64,000 nucleotides of DNA, from positions 62,001-126,000 of the forward strand of contig NZ_JAXCLE010000011.1 of assembly GCF_037027585.1 (NCBI RefSeq), written 5' to 3'. The DNA comes from Solibacillus ferritrahens. GTDB taxonomy: Bacteria; Bacillota; Bacilli; Bacillales_A; Planococcaceae. The notes beneath the pieces were generated by a model. The model was not told where the DNA came from, did not search any database, and worked only from the letters and a program-made list of their open reading frames with translations. Both the position numbers and the translations under genes were made by a program. Shown one piece after another: positions 42,714 through 50,749 of the stretch (its first letter is position 1; the number at the start of each line of letters is the position of its first letter).

Positions 42714-43913
42714 TTATCTCTTCCATTTATCACTCGCTTTGAAATTATAAACAGGTGTTACACGCTTCTGTATTGTCACCGTTTCACCGATTTGCTCCAC
42801 GATTTCCTGCATCGGCTTGTAGGCCATTGGTGCTTCATCCAATGTTTCCTCACTGACAGAGGTTGTCCAAATGCCTTTCATCGTTTCCTTGAAATCATCC
42901 ATTGATAAATTTTTCATCGCTGCAGTTCTTGAATAAATACGACCTGCTCCATGTGGGGCAGATTCATTCCAATCAGCATTGCCTTTACCGATACAAATTA
43001 ACGAGCCATCTCGCATATTCATTGGGATGACGAGCTTTTCATCCTTTGCAGCACGCACAGCTCCTTTACGCAAAATCATTGCATCAGTATCTATATAATT
43101 GTGTACAGAATCAAACTGCTCTGCAAAATCCCACTTCATATGCTCAGCGATCGTTTTCGCAATATGAATACGGTTTTCATTTGCAAAACGCTGTGCCAAT
43201 TTCATGTCGGCAATGTAATCATCGAATTGATCCCCTTCCAGATAAGCTAAATCTTTTGGGACGAAGGGGTTTTCCTTCTTATACGCTTCTATCATTTTTT
43301 GAATTTCTTTGTACTGTCCCGCTTCTTTTAAAGCTTTAATTTTTTCTGTTAAATCTTCGCGCTGTAACGATTCAAATGCGCGCTTTTGATGCCAGTTTGC
43401 TACTTTTGCCCCGACATAGCGAGAACCTGTATGAATAAGTAAATAATAGATACCTTCATTATCTTTTGCCAGCTCAATAAAGTGATTACCCCCGCCTAAT
43501 GTGCCAAGAGATCGGTTCGTATAATCATTTTGTAAGCCGCGTGCAATAAAGTTTTCGTTTGCAAAAAGCTCGTGACTTTCTGGAGTATCATCATGAATTT
43601 CATTGCCACTTGGAACGAAATGTCTAATCGTTGCATCGAGCTTGTTAAAGTCCACTGCCCCTGAACCAATTTCAGAAACGAGTACACCACATCCAACATC
43701 TACCCCGACCAAATTCGGTACGACATGTTTCTTCAGCTGTATCGTTGTACCGATTACGCAACCTTTACCCGCATGATAATCAGGCATAATACGTACTTTC
43801 GTTCCTTCCATAAACGATTGATTGACGAGCTCATTAATTTGCTGGATCGCTGTTTCTTGCGGTGTATTAGTATATATTTTTGCGTTCGTAAATTTCCCGG
43901 TAACTTCGATCAA
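42714..43913 (-). CDS. rtcB: RtcB-family RNA ligase
   Basis: 399 residues, shorter than Escherichia coli RtcB but typical of the compact bacterial branch. RtcB joins 2',3'-cyclic phosphate or 3'-phosphate RNA ends to 5'-OH ends with GTP and manganese. Metal ligands are in GVDVGCGV, GGGNHFIE and LIHTGSR; the guanylylated His is in the motif APHGAGR. No rtcA or rtcR is nearby. It overlaps the upstream small membrane protein gene by four bases (ATGA). Confidence 0.92.
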   Translation of the reverse strand: MIEVTGKFTNAKIYTNTPQETAIQQINELVNQSFMEGTKVRIMPDYHAGKGCVIGTTIQLKKHVVPNLVGVDVGCGVLVSEIGSGAVDFNKLDATIRHFVPSGNEIHDDTPESHELFANENFIARGLQNDYTNRSLGTLGGGNHFIELAKDNEGIYYLLIHTGSRYVGAKVANWHQKRAFESLQREDLTEKIKALKEAGQYKEIQKMIEAYKKENPFVPKDLAYLEGDQFDDYIADMKLAQRFANENRIHIAKTIAEHMKWDFAEQFDSVHNYIDTDAMILRKGAVRAAKDEKLVIPMNMRDGSLICIGKGNADWNESAPHGAGRIYSRTAAMKNLSMDDFKETMKGIWTTSVSEETLDEAPMAYKPMQEIVEQIGETVTIQKRVTPVYNFKASDKWKR

Positions 43914-44173
43914 TTCTGTTCACGCCTTTCTTTTTTCAACATCAATAGAGCAAATAATATAAGTGTTACTAGCATATAGATTCCGATTAACATGATAGGC
44001 GACACCTGTATAATGAAACCGAATGCAACTTCAGATTGTAAAACGAAATCATCTGGCGCGAATTGAGGCCGGTATAAAAAAGTTTGAATAAGACCAAATA
44101 TAAGTTGAGCTAGAATATAAAGAATAAATAGAAGTAGCGCACCTAGTAATGCGGAAATAAATTTACGTTTCAA
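43910..44173 (-). CDS. Small two-helix membrane protein coupled to rtcB
   Basis: 87 residues with hydrophobic helices near 7-30 and 50-75 and a basic C-terminal tail (KKERREQN). I do not recognise the family. It overlaps the rtcB start by four bases, so both are translated from the same message. A GGGGG-rich site precedes the ATG. Confidence 0.6.
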   Translation of the reverse strand: MKRKFISALLGALLLFILYILAQLIFGLIQTFLYRPQFAPDDFVLQSEVAFGFIIQVSPIMLIGIYMLVTLILFALLMLKKERREQN

Positions 44174-44290
44174 GATATCACCCCCTTTTTATGAAACAAT
44201 TGGTAGTATTTACGTGCTGAGAAGATAATAAGTTTCGTTAAACTTTAATGGTGAGGAAAAGTTTACCTGTTCAATTTATTCTAAGTAATT

Positions 44291-44407
44291 GAGCGATATT
44301 AGAACTTTTTGGCTGATATTAGAAGGTTCGGAGCCATTTTAGAAGTTCGAGCACTGATACTAGAAAGTTTCAGAGGTTTTTTAAAAACTATGAAGCATTT
44401 ATTAGAA
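44291..44407 (+). repeat. Periodic 20-21-bp repeat array A (TTAGAA type)
   Basis: TTAGAA or a close variant occurs at 44299, 44319, 44339, 44360 (CTAGAA), 44381 (TTAAAA) and 44402: spacings 20, 20, 21, 21, 21 bp. Units often begin GANNGATA. The array lies in the 332-bp gap between two divergent genes. Its 3' half shares GTTTCAGAGGTTTTTTA and more with array B on the other side of the sulfur operon. Confidence 0.8.
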
Positions 44408-44505
44408 AGCATAGCCGAACTCGGCATAAAGTTCAGAATACTCAATTATACCCTTGCCAATAAACCCACTATTCTTATAGACTTTATAAAAAGGGGCGGG
44501 TAAAT

Positions 44506-44763
44506 TTGAATATAGATCATATTGAGTCTTTTATATACGTGGTGGAGTACAAAAGTGTCCATAAAGCTGCGAATGTATTGTTTCTTTCACAACCTACTAT
44601 TTCGGCACGTATCAAATCACTTGAAGAAAGTCTAAATGTGAAATTGTTTATTCGTTCTGGACGTAGTTTAACCTTATCAAAAGAAGGAAAGCACTTTTTA
44701 ACTTACGCCCGAGAAATTGTTTCACTTTACCGTAAAAGCCAAATAGAAATTCAGAAACTTTAA
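44506..44763 (+). CDS. LysR-type regulator reduced to its DNA-binding domain
   Basis: 85 residues from TTG 44506 after AAAGGGGCGGG. It contains only the LysR helix-turn-helix (IESFIYVVEYKSVHKAANVL and QPTISARIKSLEESL) and the linker helix; the 200-residue effector domain is absent, and a terminator follows directly. At this position Bacillus subtilis has the full-length regulator YtmI. It may be a truncated gene or a functional mini-regulator. Confidence 0.8.
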   Translation: MNIDHIESFIYVVEYKSVHKAANVLFLSQPTISARIKSLEESLNVKLFIRSGRSLTLSKEGKHFLTYAREIVSLYRKSQIEIQKL

Positions 44764-44769
44764 CTTTTA

Positions 44770-44796
44770 AACATCATTTTTTAAATGGTGTTTTTT
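44770..44796 (+). terminator. Terminator after the mini-LysR gene
   Basis: AACATCATTT (44770-44779) pairs with AAATGGTGTT (44783-44792) with one wobble and is followed by T residues. Confidence 0.75.
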
Positions 44797-44838
44797 ATTG
44801 GCCTAAAAATCCCTCCATGCACCAGTATGTTCCTATTT

Positions 44839-44861
44839 ACTGATAGAATTTTTCTATCAGT
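44839..44861 (+). promoter_or_regulatory. Perfect palindrome, candidate operator of the sulfur operon
   Basis: ACTGATAGAA (44839-44848), TTT, TTCTATCAGT (44852-44861) is a perfect 10-bp inverted repeat about 90 bp ahead of the first monooxygenase gene. Its ATAG-N7-CTAT core has the look of a LysR-type binding site. Confidence 0.55.
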
Positions 44862-44946
44862 ACCCCCTTGTAATAATTATCTGAATAATGTTACGATTCA
44901 TTCATCAAATACAAGTAATTCAATAGGAATTAAAGGAGATGGCGTC

Positions 44947-46272
44947 ATGGTGAAGAAACAGGTACATTTCGGTGCAATGATACATGGTGTAGGAGGCCAT
45001 ATTTCAAGCTGGCGACATCCTGAAGTAAATCCAAAGCAAAGTGTTGACCTACAATTTTATACACAACAAGCTCAAATTGCAGAACGAGGAAAGTTTGATG
45101 TTGTCTTTATCGCAGATGGGCTTTTTATAAATGAAAAATCTATTCCACATTTCTTAAATCGTTTTGAACCGGTAACTATCTTATCAGCTCTTGCTGCAGT
45201 TACAAATCAGGTTGGTTTAGTTGGAACAATTTCAACTTCCTACAGTGAACCTTTCAATGTCGCTCGACAGCTTGCATCACTTGATTTGATTAGTAACGGG
45301 CGTGCTGGATGGAATGTCGTAACTACTCCACTTGAAAGTACGGCACTAAATTTCAATAAAAAAATTGAGGATCACCCATCACATCCTGAGCGCTATGAGA
45401 TTGCGAAGGAATATTTGGATGTTGTAAAAGGACTCTGGGATTCTTGGGAAGACGATGCTTTTATTGCAAATATTGAAAAGGATTTGTTTTTCGATAAAGA
45501 AAAGCTTCATGTGCTTGACTACAAAGGGAAATACTTCAACGTTCGTGGTCCTTTGAATATTCAGCGTTCTATCCAAGGTCAACCTGTTATTTTCCAGGCT
45601 GGTTCATCTCCTGCAGGAATTGAGCTTGCAGCACGTGATGCAGATGCCGTATTTTCAGCACCTAAATCACTTGAAGAAAGCCAGCAATTCAAACAAAAAC
45701 TAGCAGATGCTTCTTTAAATGTAGGGCGTAATACGGAGCTGAAGCTGTTCCCGGGCATCTCCCCTATTGTTGGAGATACAGCCGAAGAGGCGGAAAAGCG
45801 TTATTGGGAAGTTGCCGAGCTTGTATCGGATGAAAAAGCACTTGCCTATTTAGGTCGCTATTTCGATCATCACGACTTCAGTCAATATGATATTGATGCC
45901 CCGTTCCCTGAACTTGGTGACCTAGGACGAAACAGTTTCCAGGCGTTTACGGATCGCATTAAGCAATATGCAAAAGAAGAAAAACTAACATTGCGTGAAG
46001 TCGCACTTCGTGAAGCTACACCGCGCTCGAATTTCATTGGTACACCGGAGCATATTGCAGATGAGATCATTCGCTGGATTGATGCAGATGCTGCAGACGG
46101 CTTTATTATTACAACGGTTGCACCACATACATTGGAAGATTTCGTTGAAAAAGTTGTACCGATTTTACAAGAAAAGGGGTATTACCGTGAAGACTACCCT
46201 GCTTCGACTTTACGTGAGAACTTAGGATTACCAATTAAAGAAAACCGTTATTCGAAGCAGCTTATTAAATAA
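44947..46272 (+). CDS. ytnJ: NtaA/SnaA/YtnJ-type FMN-dependent monooxygenase
   Basis: 441 residues from ATG 44947 after AAAGGAG. HFGAMIHGVGGHISSWRHPE at the start and ARQLASLDLISNGRAGWNVV are hallmarks of the bacterial luciferase-like NtaA/SnaA/DszA/SoxA family, which uses reduced FMN and oxygen. YtnJ in Bacillus is in an operon that degrades S-alkylated cysteines and releases usable sulfur. The flavin reductase partner is not in this operon. The operon order here is LysR-ytnJ-ABC ATPase-ytmO-ytnI-binding protein-two permeases. Confidence 0.9.
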   Translation: MVKKQVHFGAMIHGVGGHISSWRHPEVNPKQSVDLQFYTQQAQIAERGKFDVVFIADGLFINEKSIPHFLNRFEPVTILSALAAVTNQVGLVGTISTSYSEPFNVARQLASLDLISNGRAGWNVVTTPLESTALNFNKKIEDHPSHPERYEIAKEYLDVVKGLWDSWEDDAFIANIEKDLFFDKEKLHVLDYKGKYFNVRGPLNIQRSIQGQPVIFQAGSSPAGIELAARDADAVFSAPKSLEESQQFKQKLADASLNVGRNTELKLFPGISPIVGDTAEEAEKRYWEVAELVSDEKALAYLGRYFDHHDFSQYDIDAPFPELGDLGRNSFQAFTDRIKQYAKEEKLTLREVALREATPRSNFIGTPEHIADEIIRWIDADAADGFIITTVAPHTLEDFVEKVVPILQEKGYYREDYPASTLRENLGLPIKENRYSKQLIK

Positions 46273-46291
46273 CTTAAGGAGGAGCCACCAA

Positions 46292-47044
46292 ATGATCAAG
46301 CTAGAAAATATTCATAAAAGCTTTGGCAAAATGGACGTTTTAAAAGGGATTGACCTTGAAGTAAACAAGGGAGATATTATTTCAATTCTTGGTCCAAGTG
46401 GCTCAGGAAAAACAACGTTACTCCGTTGCATCAACTTTTTGGAAAAGGCAAATGAAGGAACTATCACAATTGATAATCTATCGCTCAATGTGAAAACTGC
46501 AGCTAAAAAGGACATTATTGCATTACGCAAAAAGACAGCGATGGTTTTCCAGAGCTATAACCTCTTTCAGCATAAAACGGTTTTGCAAAATATAACTGAA
46601 GGCTTGCTCGTTGTTCAAAAGAAACCTGTGAAGGAAGCAAAAGAAATTGCATTAGAGCTATTAAAAAAAGTAGGTCTTGAACATAAAGCGGATGCTTACC
46701 CAAGCGAGTTATCAGGGGGTCAACAGCAGCGAGTCGGTATTGCGAGAGCATTGGCGTTAAATCCCGAGGTCATTTTATTTGATGAGCCGACTTCTGCTTT
46801 AGATCCGGAGCTTGTCGGTGAAGTGCTGGATGTCATTCGGAAAATCGCAAAATCAGGTATTACGATGATTATTGTCACACATGAAATGAATTTTGCCCGA
46901 GAAGTATCAAGCCGTATTGTGTTTATGGATGGTGGCGTTGTGTTGGAAGAAGCAGAACCTCAGATCATTTTTAATACGCCAAAACATGAGCGGACAAAAC
47001 AATTTTTAAAACGGTTAACGCCAGAGCTTACATTTGATATTTAA
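46292..47044 (+). CDS. tcyN: Amino acid ABC transporter ATPase (TcyN-like)
   Basis: 250 residues. Walker A GPSGSGKTT, Q-loop VFQSYNLF, signature LSGGQQQR, Walker B VILFDEPTSALDPE and the switch His in IVTHEMNF are all present. It belongs to the polar amino acid ATPase family and energises the permeases encoded at 49-50.6 kb. In Bacillus the equivalent system TcyJKLMN imports cystine and other sulfur compounds. Confidence 0.93.
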   Translation: MIKLENIHKSFGKMDVLKGIDLEVNKGDIISILGPSGSGKTTLLRCINFLEKANEGTITIDNLSLNVKTAAKKDIIALRKKTAMVFQSYNLFQHKTVLQNITEGLLVVQKKPVKEAKEIALELLKKVGLEHKADAYPSELSGGQQQRVGIARALALNPEVILFDEPTSALDPELVGEVLDVIRKIAKSGITMIIVTHEMNFAREVSSRIVFMDGGVVLEEAEPQIIFNTPKHERTKQFLKRLTPELTFDI

Positions 47045-47056
47045 GGAGAGAAAAAA

Positions 47057-48058
47057 ATGGGTTATCACTTATCTATTTTAGATCAGGCTCCTGTTATAGA
47101 AGACGCTTCAAACGCGCTAACCCTTCAACGAACAGTAGAGCTTGCCCAGCTTGCAGAACAGCTAGGGTATAAACGATTTTGGGTTTCTGAACATCATCAT
47201 TCACATGAAGTAGCGAGCTCCTCTCCAGAAGTGCTCGTCAGTTATATTCTTGCTAAAACAAATAAGATTCGGGTAGGTTCTGGTGGTGTAATGCTTTCTC
47301 ACTATAGCCCTTATAAAGTGGCCGAGAACTTTCAAGTTTTAACGAACTTGGCAGGAGATCGTGTGGACCTCGGTGTTGGGAAAGCACCAGGTGGACTTCC
47401 TTTAGCTACGGCAGCTTTACAATATGGCGTAGCTGAAGCAAGTAACGATTTCAATGAACGTCTACGTTTACTAAAGGGTTTTATTGAAAACAAGCTTCCT
47501 GAGGACGATCCTTTTGCAAAGCTGGAAGTAACGCCAACTAGTGAAGTCGCTCCAGAGATCATTTTACTGGGTGGTAGTGTTGCAAGTGCCGAATATGCTG
47601 GTCAGTTAGGGTTTACTTATGTGTTTGCCCAATTTATTAATAGCGATAAGCAAGTGCTTATTGATGCAATTGCTGCATATAAAAAGCATTCTCCAAACGG
47701 GAAATTCGGCGTCGCATTTGCTGTTATTGCAGCGAAGAATGAGGCAACTGCACACGCTTATGCAGAAGGTCATGAAATTTATAAAGTGCATTTAGCAAGT
47801 GGCCGTACACTCACACTTCATACAAAAGAAGCTGCAGAAGAATTCGGGCAGCAATCCGGTGAATCGTATGAGGTCAAACGGTATGAAGCAAACATTTTAA
47901 GCGGTACACCCGAACAAATTAAAGAAACACTTGATCAATATTATGCATTAGGTGTAACAGAATTCATTTTTCATACACCCATTAAAAATCACGAAGCACG
48001 TCGCACATCTTATGAGCTACTTAGTCCAAAACATTTGCTTGCGGCAGTGACGGTATAA
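47057..48058 (+). CDS. ytmO: Luciferase-like monooxygenase (YtmO type)
   Basis: 333 residues. SILDQAPVIEDASNALTLQR at the start, YKRFWVSEHHHS and the GSGGVMLSHYSPYKVAENF motif fit the LLM-class flavin-dependent oxidoreductases such as YtmO. It is a second flavin monooxygenase in the same operon as YtnJ, as in Bacillus. It starts 12 bp after the ATPase gene with AAGGAGAG. Confidence 0.9.
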   Translation: MGYHLSILDQAPVIEDASNALTLQRTVELAQLAEQLGYKRFWVSEHHHSHEVASSSPEVLVSYILAKTNKIRVGSGGVMLSHYSPYKVAENFQVLTNLAGDRVDLGVGKAPGGLPLATAALQYGVAEASNDFNERLRLLKGFIENKLPEDDPFAKLEVTPTSEVAPEIILLGGSVASAEYAGQLGFTYVFAQFINSDKQVLIDAIAAYKKHSPNGKFGVAFAVIAAKNEATAHAYAEGHEIYKVHLASGRTLTLHTKEAAEEFGQQSGESYEVKRYEANILSGTPEQIKETLDQYYALGVTEFIFHTPIKNHEARRTSYELLSPKHLLAAVTV

Positions 48059-48074
48059 ATAGGAGGAAAAAGAA

Positions 48075-48338
48075 ATGACACAAGTAATTGTTTGGTCTAA
48101 AGATGGTTGTTCTTATTGTGAGGAAGTAAAAACGTATTTACAGCAAAACCAAATTGACTATCGCGTAGTCGATGTGACAAATAATGATTCCTACCGGGAT
48201 ATTTTAGATATTAAATATGGTATTCGCTATGTACCGGTTGTTGAAATCGGTCAGGATAATTCATATGTAGGGGTTACAGAGCTTGGAATTGAGCATTTAG
48301 AAAAAGCATTGAAAGCATATGAAGAGGTGAAAGCATAA
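48075..48338 (+). CDS. ytnI: Glutaredoxin-like protein (YtnI type)
   Basis: 87 residues with a thioredoxin fold and the redox motif CSYC (WSKDGCSYCEEV) plus the cis-Pro in RYVPVVEIG. It matches YtnI of the Bacillus sulfur operon and may reduce intermediates or disulfides released in the pathway. Its stop overlaps the start of the binding-protein gene (TAATG). Confidence 0.9.
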   Translation: MTQVIVWSKDGCSYCEEVKTYLQQNQIDYRVVDVTNNDSYRDILDIKYGIRYVPVVEIGQDNSYVGVTELGIEHLEKALKAYEEVKA

Positions 48339-49147
48339 TGAAAAAACGATTACTATCTGCTATTTTATTGGCCGGAGCATTACTATCAGCATGTGGCAGT
48401 GATTCGGATGTAGCTTCAACGAATGCAAATAACAATGAGGATGCAAAAAAGGTTGTTATCGGTACTGGGTCCCAGTTTATTAATATTTGTTTTTATGATG
48501 AGGATGGCAATTTAACTGGATATGATATCGAATTGTTAAAGGAAATCGATCAGCGCCTGCCACAATATGAATTTGATTTTGAGGTAATGGATTTCTCGAA
48601 TTTACTTCTTAGTTTAGAGACGAAGAAAATTGATGTAATCGCACATAATATGGCTAAAAACCCTGAGCGTGAGGAAAAGTTCCTATTCAATTCACAGCCA
48701 TATAATGCAGTACCTACTCATGTCGTTGTTAATGAAAAAAATACTGATATTCAATCAATTGATGATTTAAACGGGAAAACAGTTGGTCTTGCACCAACAA
48801 GTAATGCGGCACTCTTTGTTGAAGATTACGTAGCGAAAAACAACATGGATACTAAGCTAACGTACATTACATCTACACCGGATATTTTAAATCAATTAAA
48901 AACAGATCGCATTCAGGCGATTTTCCAGTTCCCCTTCTCAGTGGAAATATTTAACCGTGAATCTGATGCACAGTTGAAATTAGTTGGCGAGCCACTAATC
49001 TTCTCTGAAATCTTCTTCATGCTAAATAAGCAAGATGAACAATTAGCTGCAGATATCGATGAAGTATTAGTCGAGTTGATTGACGATGGTACTGTTAAGG
49101 AATTAAGTGAAAAATGGCTTGGTGCCGACTTCTCGGTTGAACTATAA
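48338..49147 (+). CDS. Amino acid/cystine-type solute-binding lipoprotein (TcyJ/K-like)
   Basis: 269 residues. The signal peptide ends LSAC (Cys20). The mature protein has the family 3 binding-protein pattern (GYDIELLKEI, IAHNMAKNPEREEKFLFNSQ). Only one binding protein is present, whereas Bacillus subtilis has two (TcyJ and TcyK). It feeds the two permeases downstream. Confidence 0.9.
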   Translation: MKKRLLSAILLAGALLSACGSDSDVASTNANNNEDAKKVVIGTGSQFINICFYDEDGNLTGYDIELLKEIDQRLPQYEFDFEVMDFSNLLLSLETKKIDVIAHNMAKNPEREEKFLFNSQPYNAVPTHVVVNEKNTDIQSIDDLNGKTVGLAPTSNAALFVEDYVAKNNMDTKLTYITSTPDILNQLKTDRIQAIFQFPFSVEIFNRESDAQLKLVGEPLIFSEIFFMLNKQDEQLAADIDEVLVELIDDGTVKELSEKWLGADFSVEL

Positions 49148-49164
49148 AAAGGAGGTAATGATGC

Positions 49165-49863
49165 ATGTCGAGCTTCTTCGATATTGGCTATGTATTTGAA
49201 GCCATTCCAAAACTACTAAGCTATTTACACATAACAATCGAAATATTAGTGTTATCGATTTTCTTTGGGCTCATTCTGGGCATCATCATTGCCGTTCCAC
49301 GCCTTTATAAAATCCCTATCCTTAAACAAATCGCTACACTTTATATTTCATTTATTCGTGGGACACCAATTTTAATTCAATTATTTTTAATTTTTTATGG
49401 GCTACCGTTTATTGTAGGGATGGTCGGGATTGATATTACGCGAATGGATGCTTTCATCTTTGTCGTTATTACATATACACTCAGCAATGCAGCAGCTTTT
49501 GCAGAAATATTCCGTGCAGCAATTCAATCGGTTGATTACGGGCAAGCTGAAGCTGCTCAATCAATCGGTATGACAAGTTGGCAAACTTTCTCGCGTATTG
49601 TGTTTCCACAAGCATTGCGCGTAGCTTTCCCAAACATTGCGAGCACGTCCATTAGCTCATTAAAAGATACCTCGCTTGCCTTCTCAATCGGAGTAATGGA
49701 TATGATGGGGCGAGGCGATACACTCATTACAGCTACGATGAATGCGCTCGAAGTATATGTAGCACTCGCTATTATTTATTATGTTATTGTTCTGCTGCTG
49801 GAGTACGGCTATAAATTTATTGAACGTTATTTAAATCGCTATCTTGTAAAAGAGGCAATATAG
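49165..49863 (+). CDS. tcyL: Amino acid ABC permease (TcyL-like)
   Basis: 232 residues with five helices and the ABC permease EAA loop (EAAQSIGMTSWQTFSRIVFP). IRGTPILIQLFLIFYGLP is typical of polar amino acid permeases. It pairs with the following gene as the heterodimeric channel of the TcyN system. Confidence 0.92.
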   Translation: MSSFFDIGYVFEAIPKLLSYLHITIEILVLSIFFGLILGIIIAVPRLYKIPILKQIATLYISFIRGTPILIQLFLIFYGLPFIVGMVGIDITRMDAFIFVVITYTLSNAAAFAEIFRAAIQSVDYGQAEAAQSIGMTSWQTFSRIVFPQALRVAFPNIASTSISSLKDTSLAFSIGVMDMMGRGDTLITATMNALEVYVALAIIYYVIVLLLEYGYKFIERYLNRYLVKEAI

Positions 49864-49873
49864 GGGGAATACG

Positions 49874-50578
49874 ATGCAGTTGGATTTCAATTTTATTATG
49901 TATGCGCTAAAAGAACTCAGCAAAGTCATTCCTTTTACATTGTTTTTAGCCTTTACCCCAATTATTTTAGGGTTTGTAATTGGTCTAATCGTTGCCTTTA
50001 TTCGCATGAGTGATTTAAAAATTATAAAAGCATGTGCAAACTTCTATGTTTCCTTTTACCGTGGAACCCCAGTAATTATGCATATTTTCATTATTTATTT
50101 CGGTTTTACAAATTTGGCCCAGGAAGTGCTCAACGTATCCCTTAATGGCATCCCTCTTTATGTGTTCGTATTAATTGCGTTAACTTTAAATGCAGGAGCA
50201 TTTTTATCTGAAATTATACGTAGTGGTATTTTAAGTGTTTCAAAGGGGCAGATTGAAGCAGCCCAATCCATTGGAATGACGATGAGCCAAACATTTAGAC
50301 GTATCATTTTTCCACAGGCAATTGTTGCGGCGATCCCTAATTTAACAAATATATGTACTGCATTTTTACATGCCACATCGATCGCCTTTTTAATTTCTGT
50401 GACTGAAATAACAGGTACAGCCAATATTATTGCGGCAAGCAATTTAAAATTTTTGGAAGCCTTTATCGCGGCGGCGGTTATTTATTGGGTCATTTCCATT
50501 TTAATCGAAGTTCTTTCGGCAAAAATGGAAAAGAAAGTTACAAAGCATATCCGAAGTGGCGTTGTACAAAATACATGA
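49874..50578 (+). CDS. tcyM: Amino acid ABC permease (TcyM-like)
   Basis: 234 residues, five helices, with EAAQSIGMTMSQTFRRIIFP and YRGTPVIMHIFIIYFGF. It is the last gene of the operon, 10 bp after its partner, with a terminator 5 bp after the stop. Confidence 0.92.
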   Translation: MQLDFNFIMYALKELSKVIPFTLFLAFTPIILGFVIGLIVAFIRMSDLKIIKACANFYVSFYRGTPVIMHIFIIYFGFTNLAQEVLNVSLNGIPLYVFVLIALTLNAGAFLSEIIRSGILSVSKGQIEAAQSIGMTMSQTFRRIIFPQAIVAAIPNLTNICTAFLHATSIAFLISVTEITGTANIIAASNLKFLEAFIAAAVIYWVISILIEVLSAKMEKKVTKHIRSGVVQNT

Positions 50579-50582
50579 AATG

Positions 50583-50610
50583 AAGCGTTCCTATTTGGGA
50601 CGCTTTTTTA
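50583..50610 (+). terminator. Terminator of the sulfur operon
   Basis: AAGCGTTCC (50583-50591) pairs with GGGACGCTT (50597-50605), one wobble, followed by T residues. Confidence 0.88.
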
Positions 50611-50621
50611 TTTAAGAAATC

Positions 50622-50676
50622 GAGCGATATTAGAAGTTTCAGAGGTTTTTTAGAAACTCCTCATACTTATTAGAAA
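50622..50676 (+). repeat. Periodic 20-bp repeat array B (TTAGAA type)
   Basis: TTAGAA at 50630, 50650 and 50670, exactly 20 bp apart. GAGCGATATTAGAA is identical to the first unit of array A, and GTTTCAGAGGTTTTTTARAAACT (50636-50658) matches array A at 44367-44389 with one difference. B looks like A with about three units removed. Confidence 0.8.
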
Positions 50677-50700
50677 ACCAAAGTTGTTCCGGTTCAGCGG

Positions 50701-50744
50701 ATACAAAAAACCGAATTTCCCTATCTATGAAAGGAAATTCGGTT
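50701..50744 (-). terminator. Terminator of the hut operon
   Basis: AACCGAATTTCC (50709-50720) pairs perfectly with GGAAATTCGGTT (50733-50744); on the minus strand a run of U follows. Confidence 0.93.
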
Positions 50745-50749
50745 AATCT

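Noticed and set aside
44309..44503. 64-residue ORF with heptad-like repeats over array A
   Set aside because: The apparent heptads come from the near-21-bp DNA period; mixed 20/21 spacing breaks the register, and there is no ribosome binding site.
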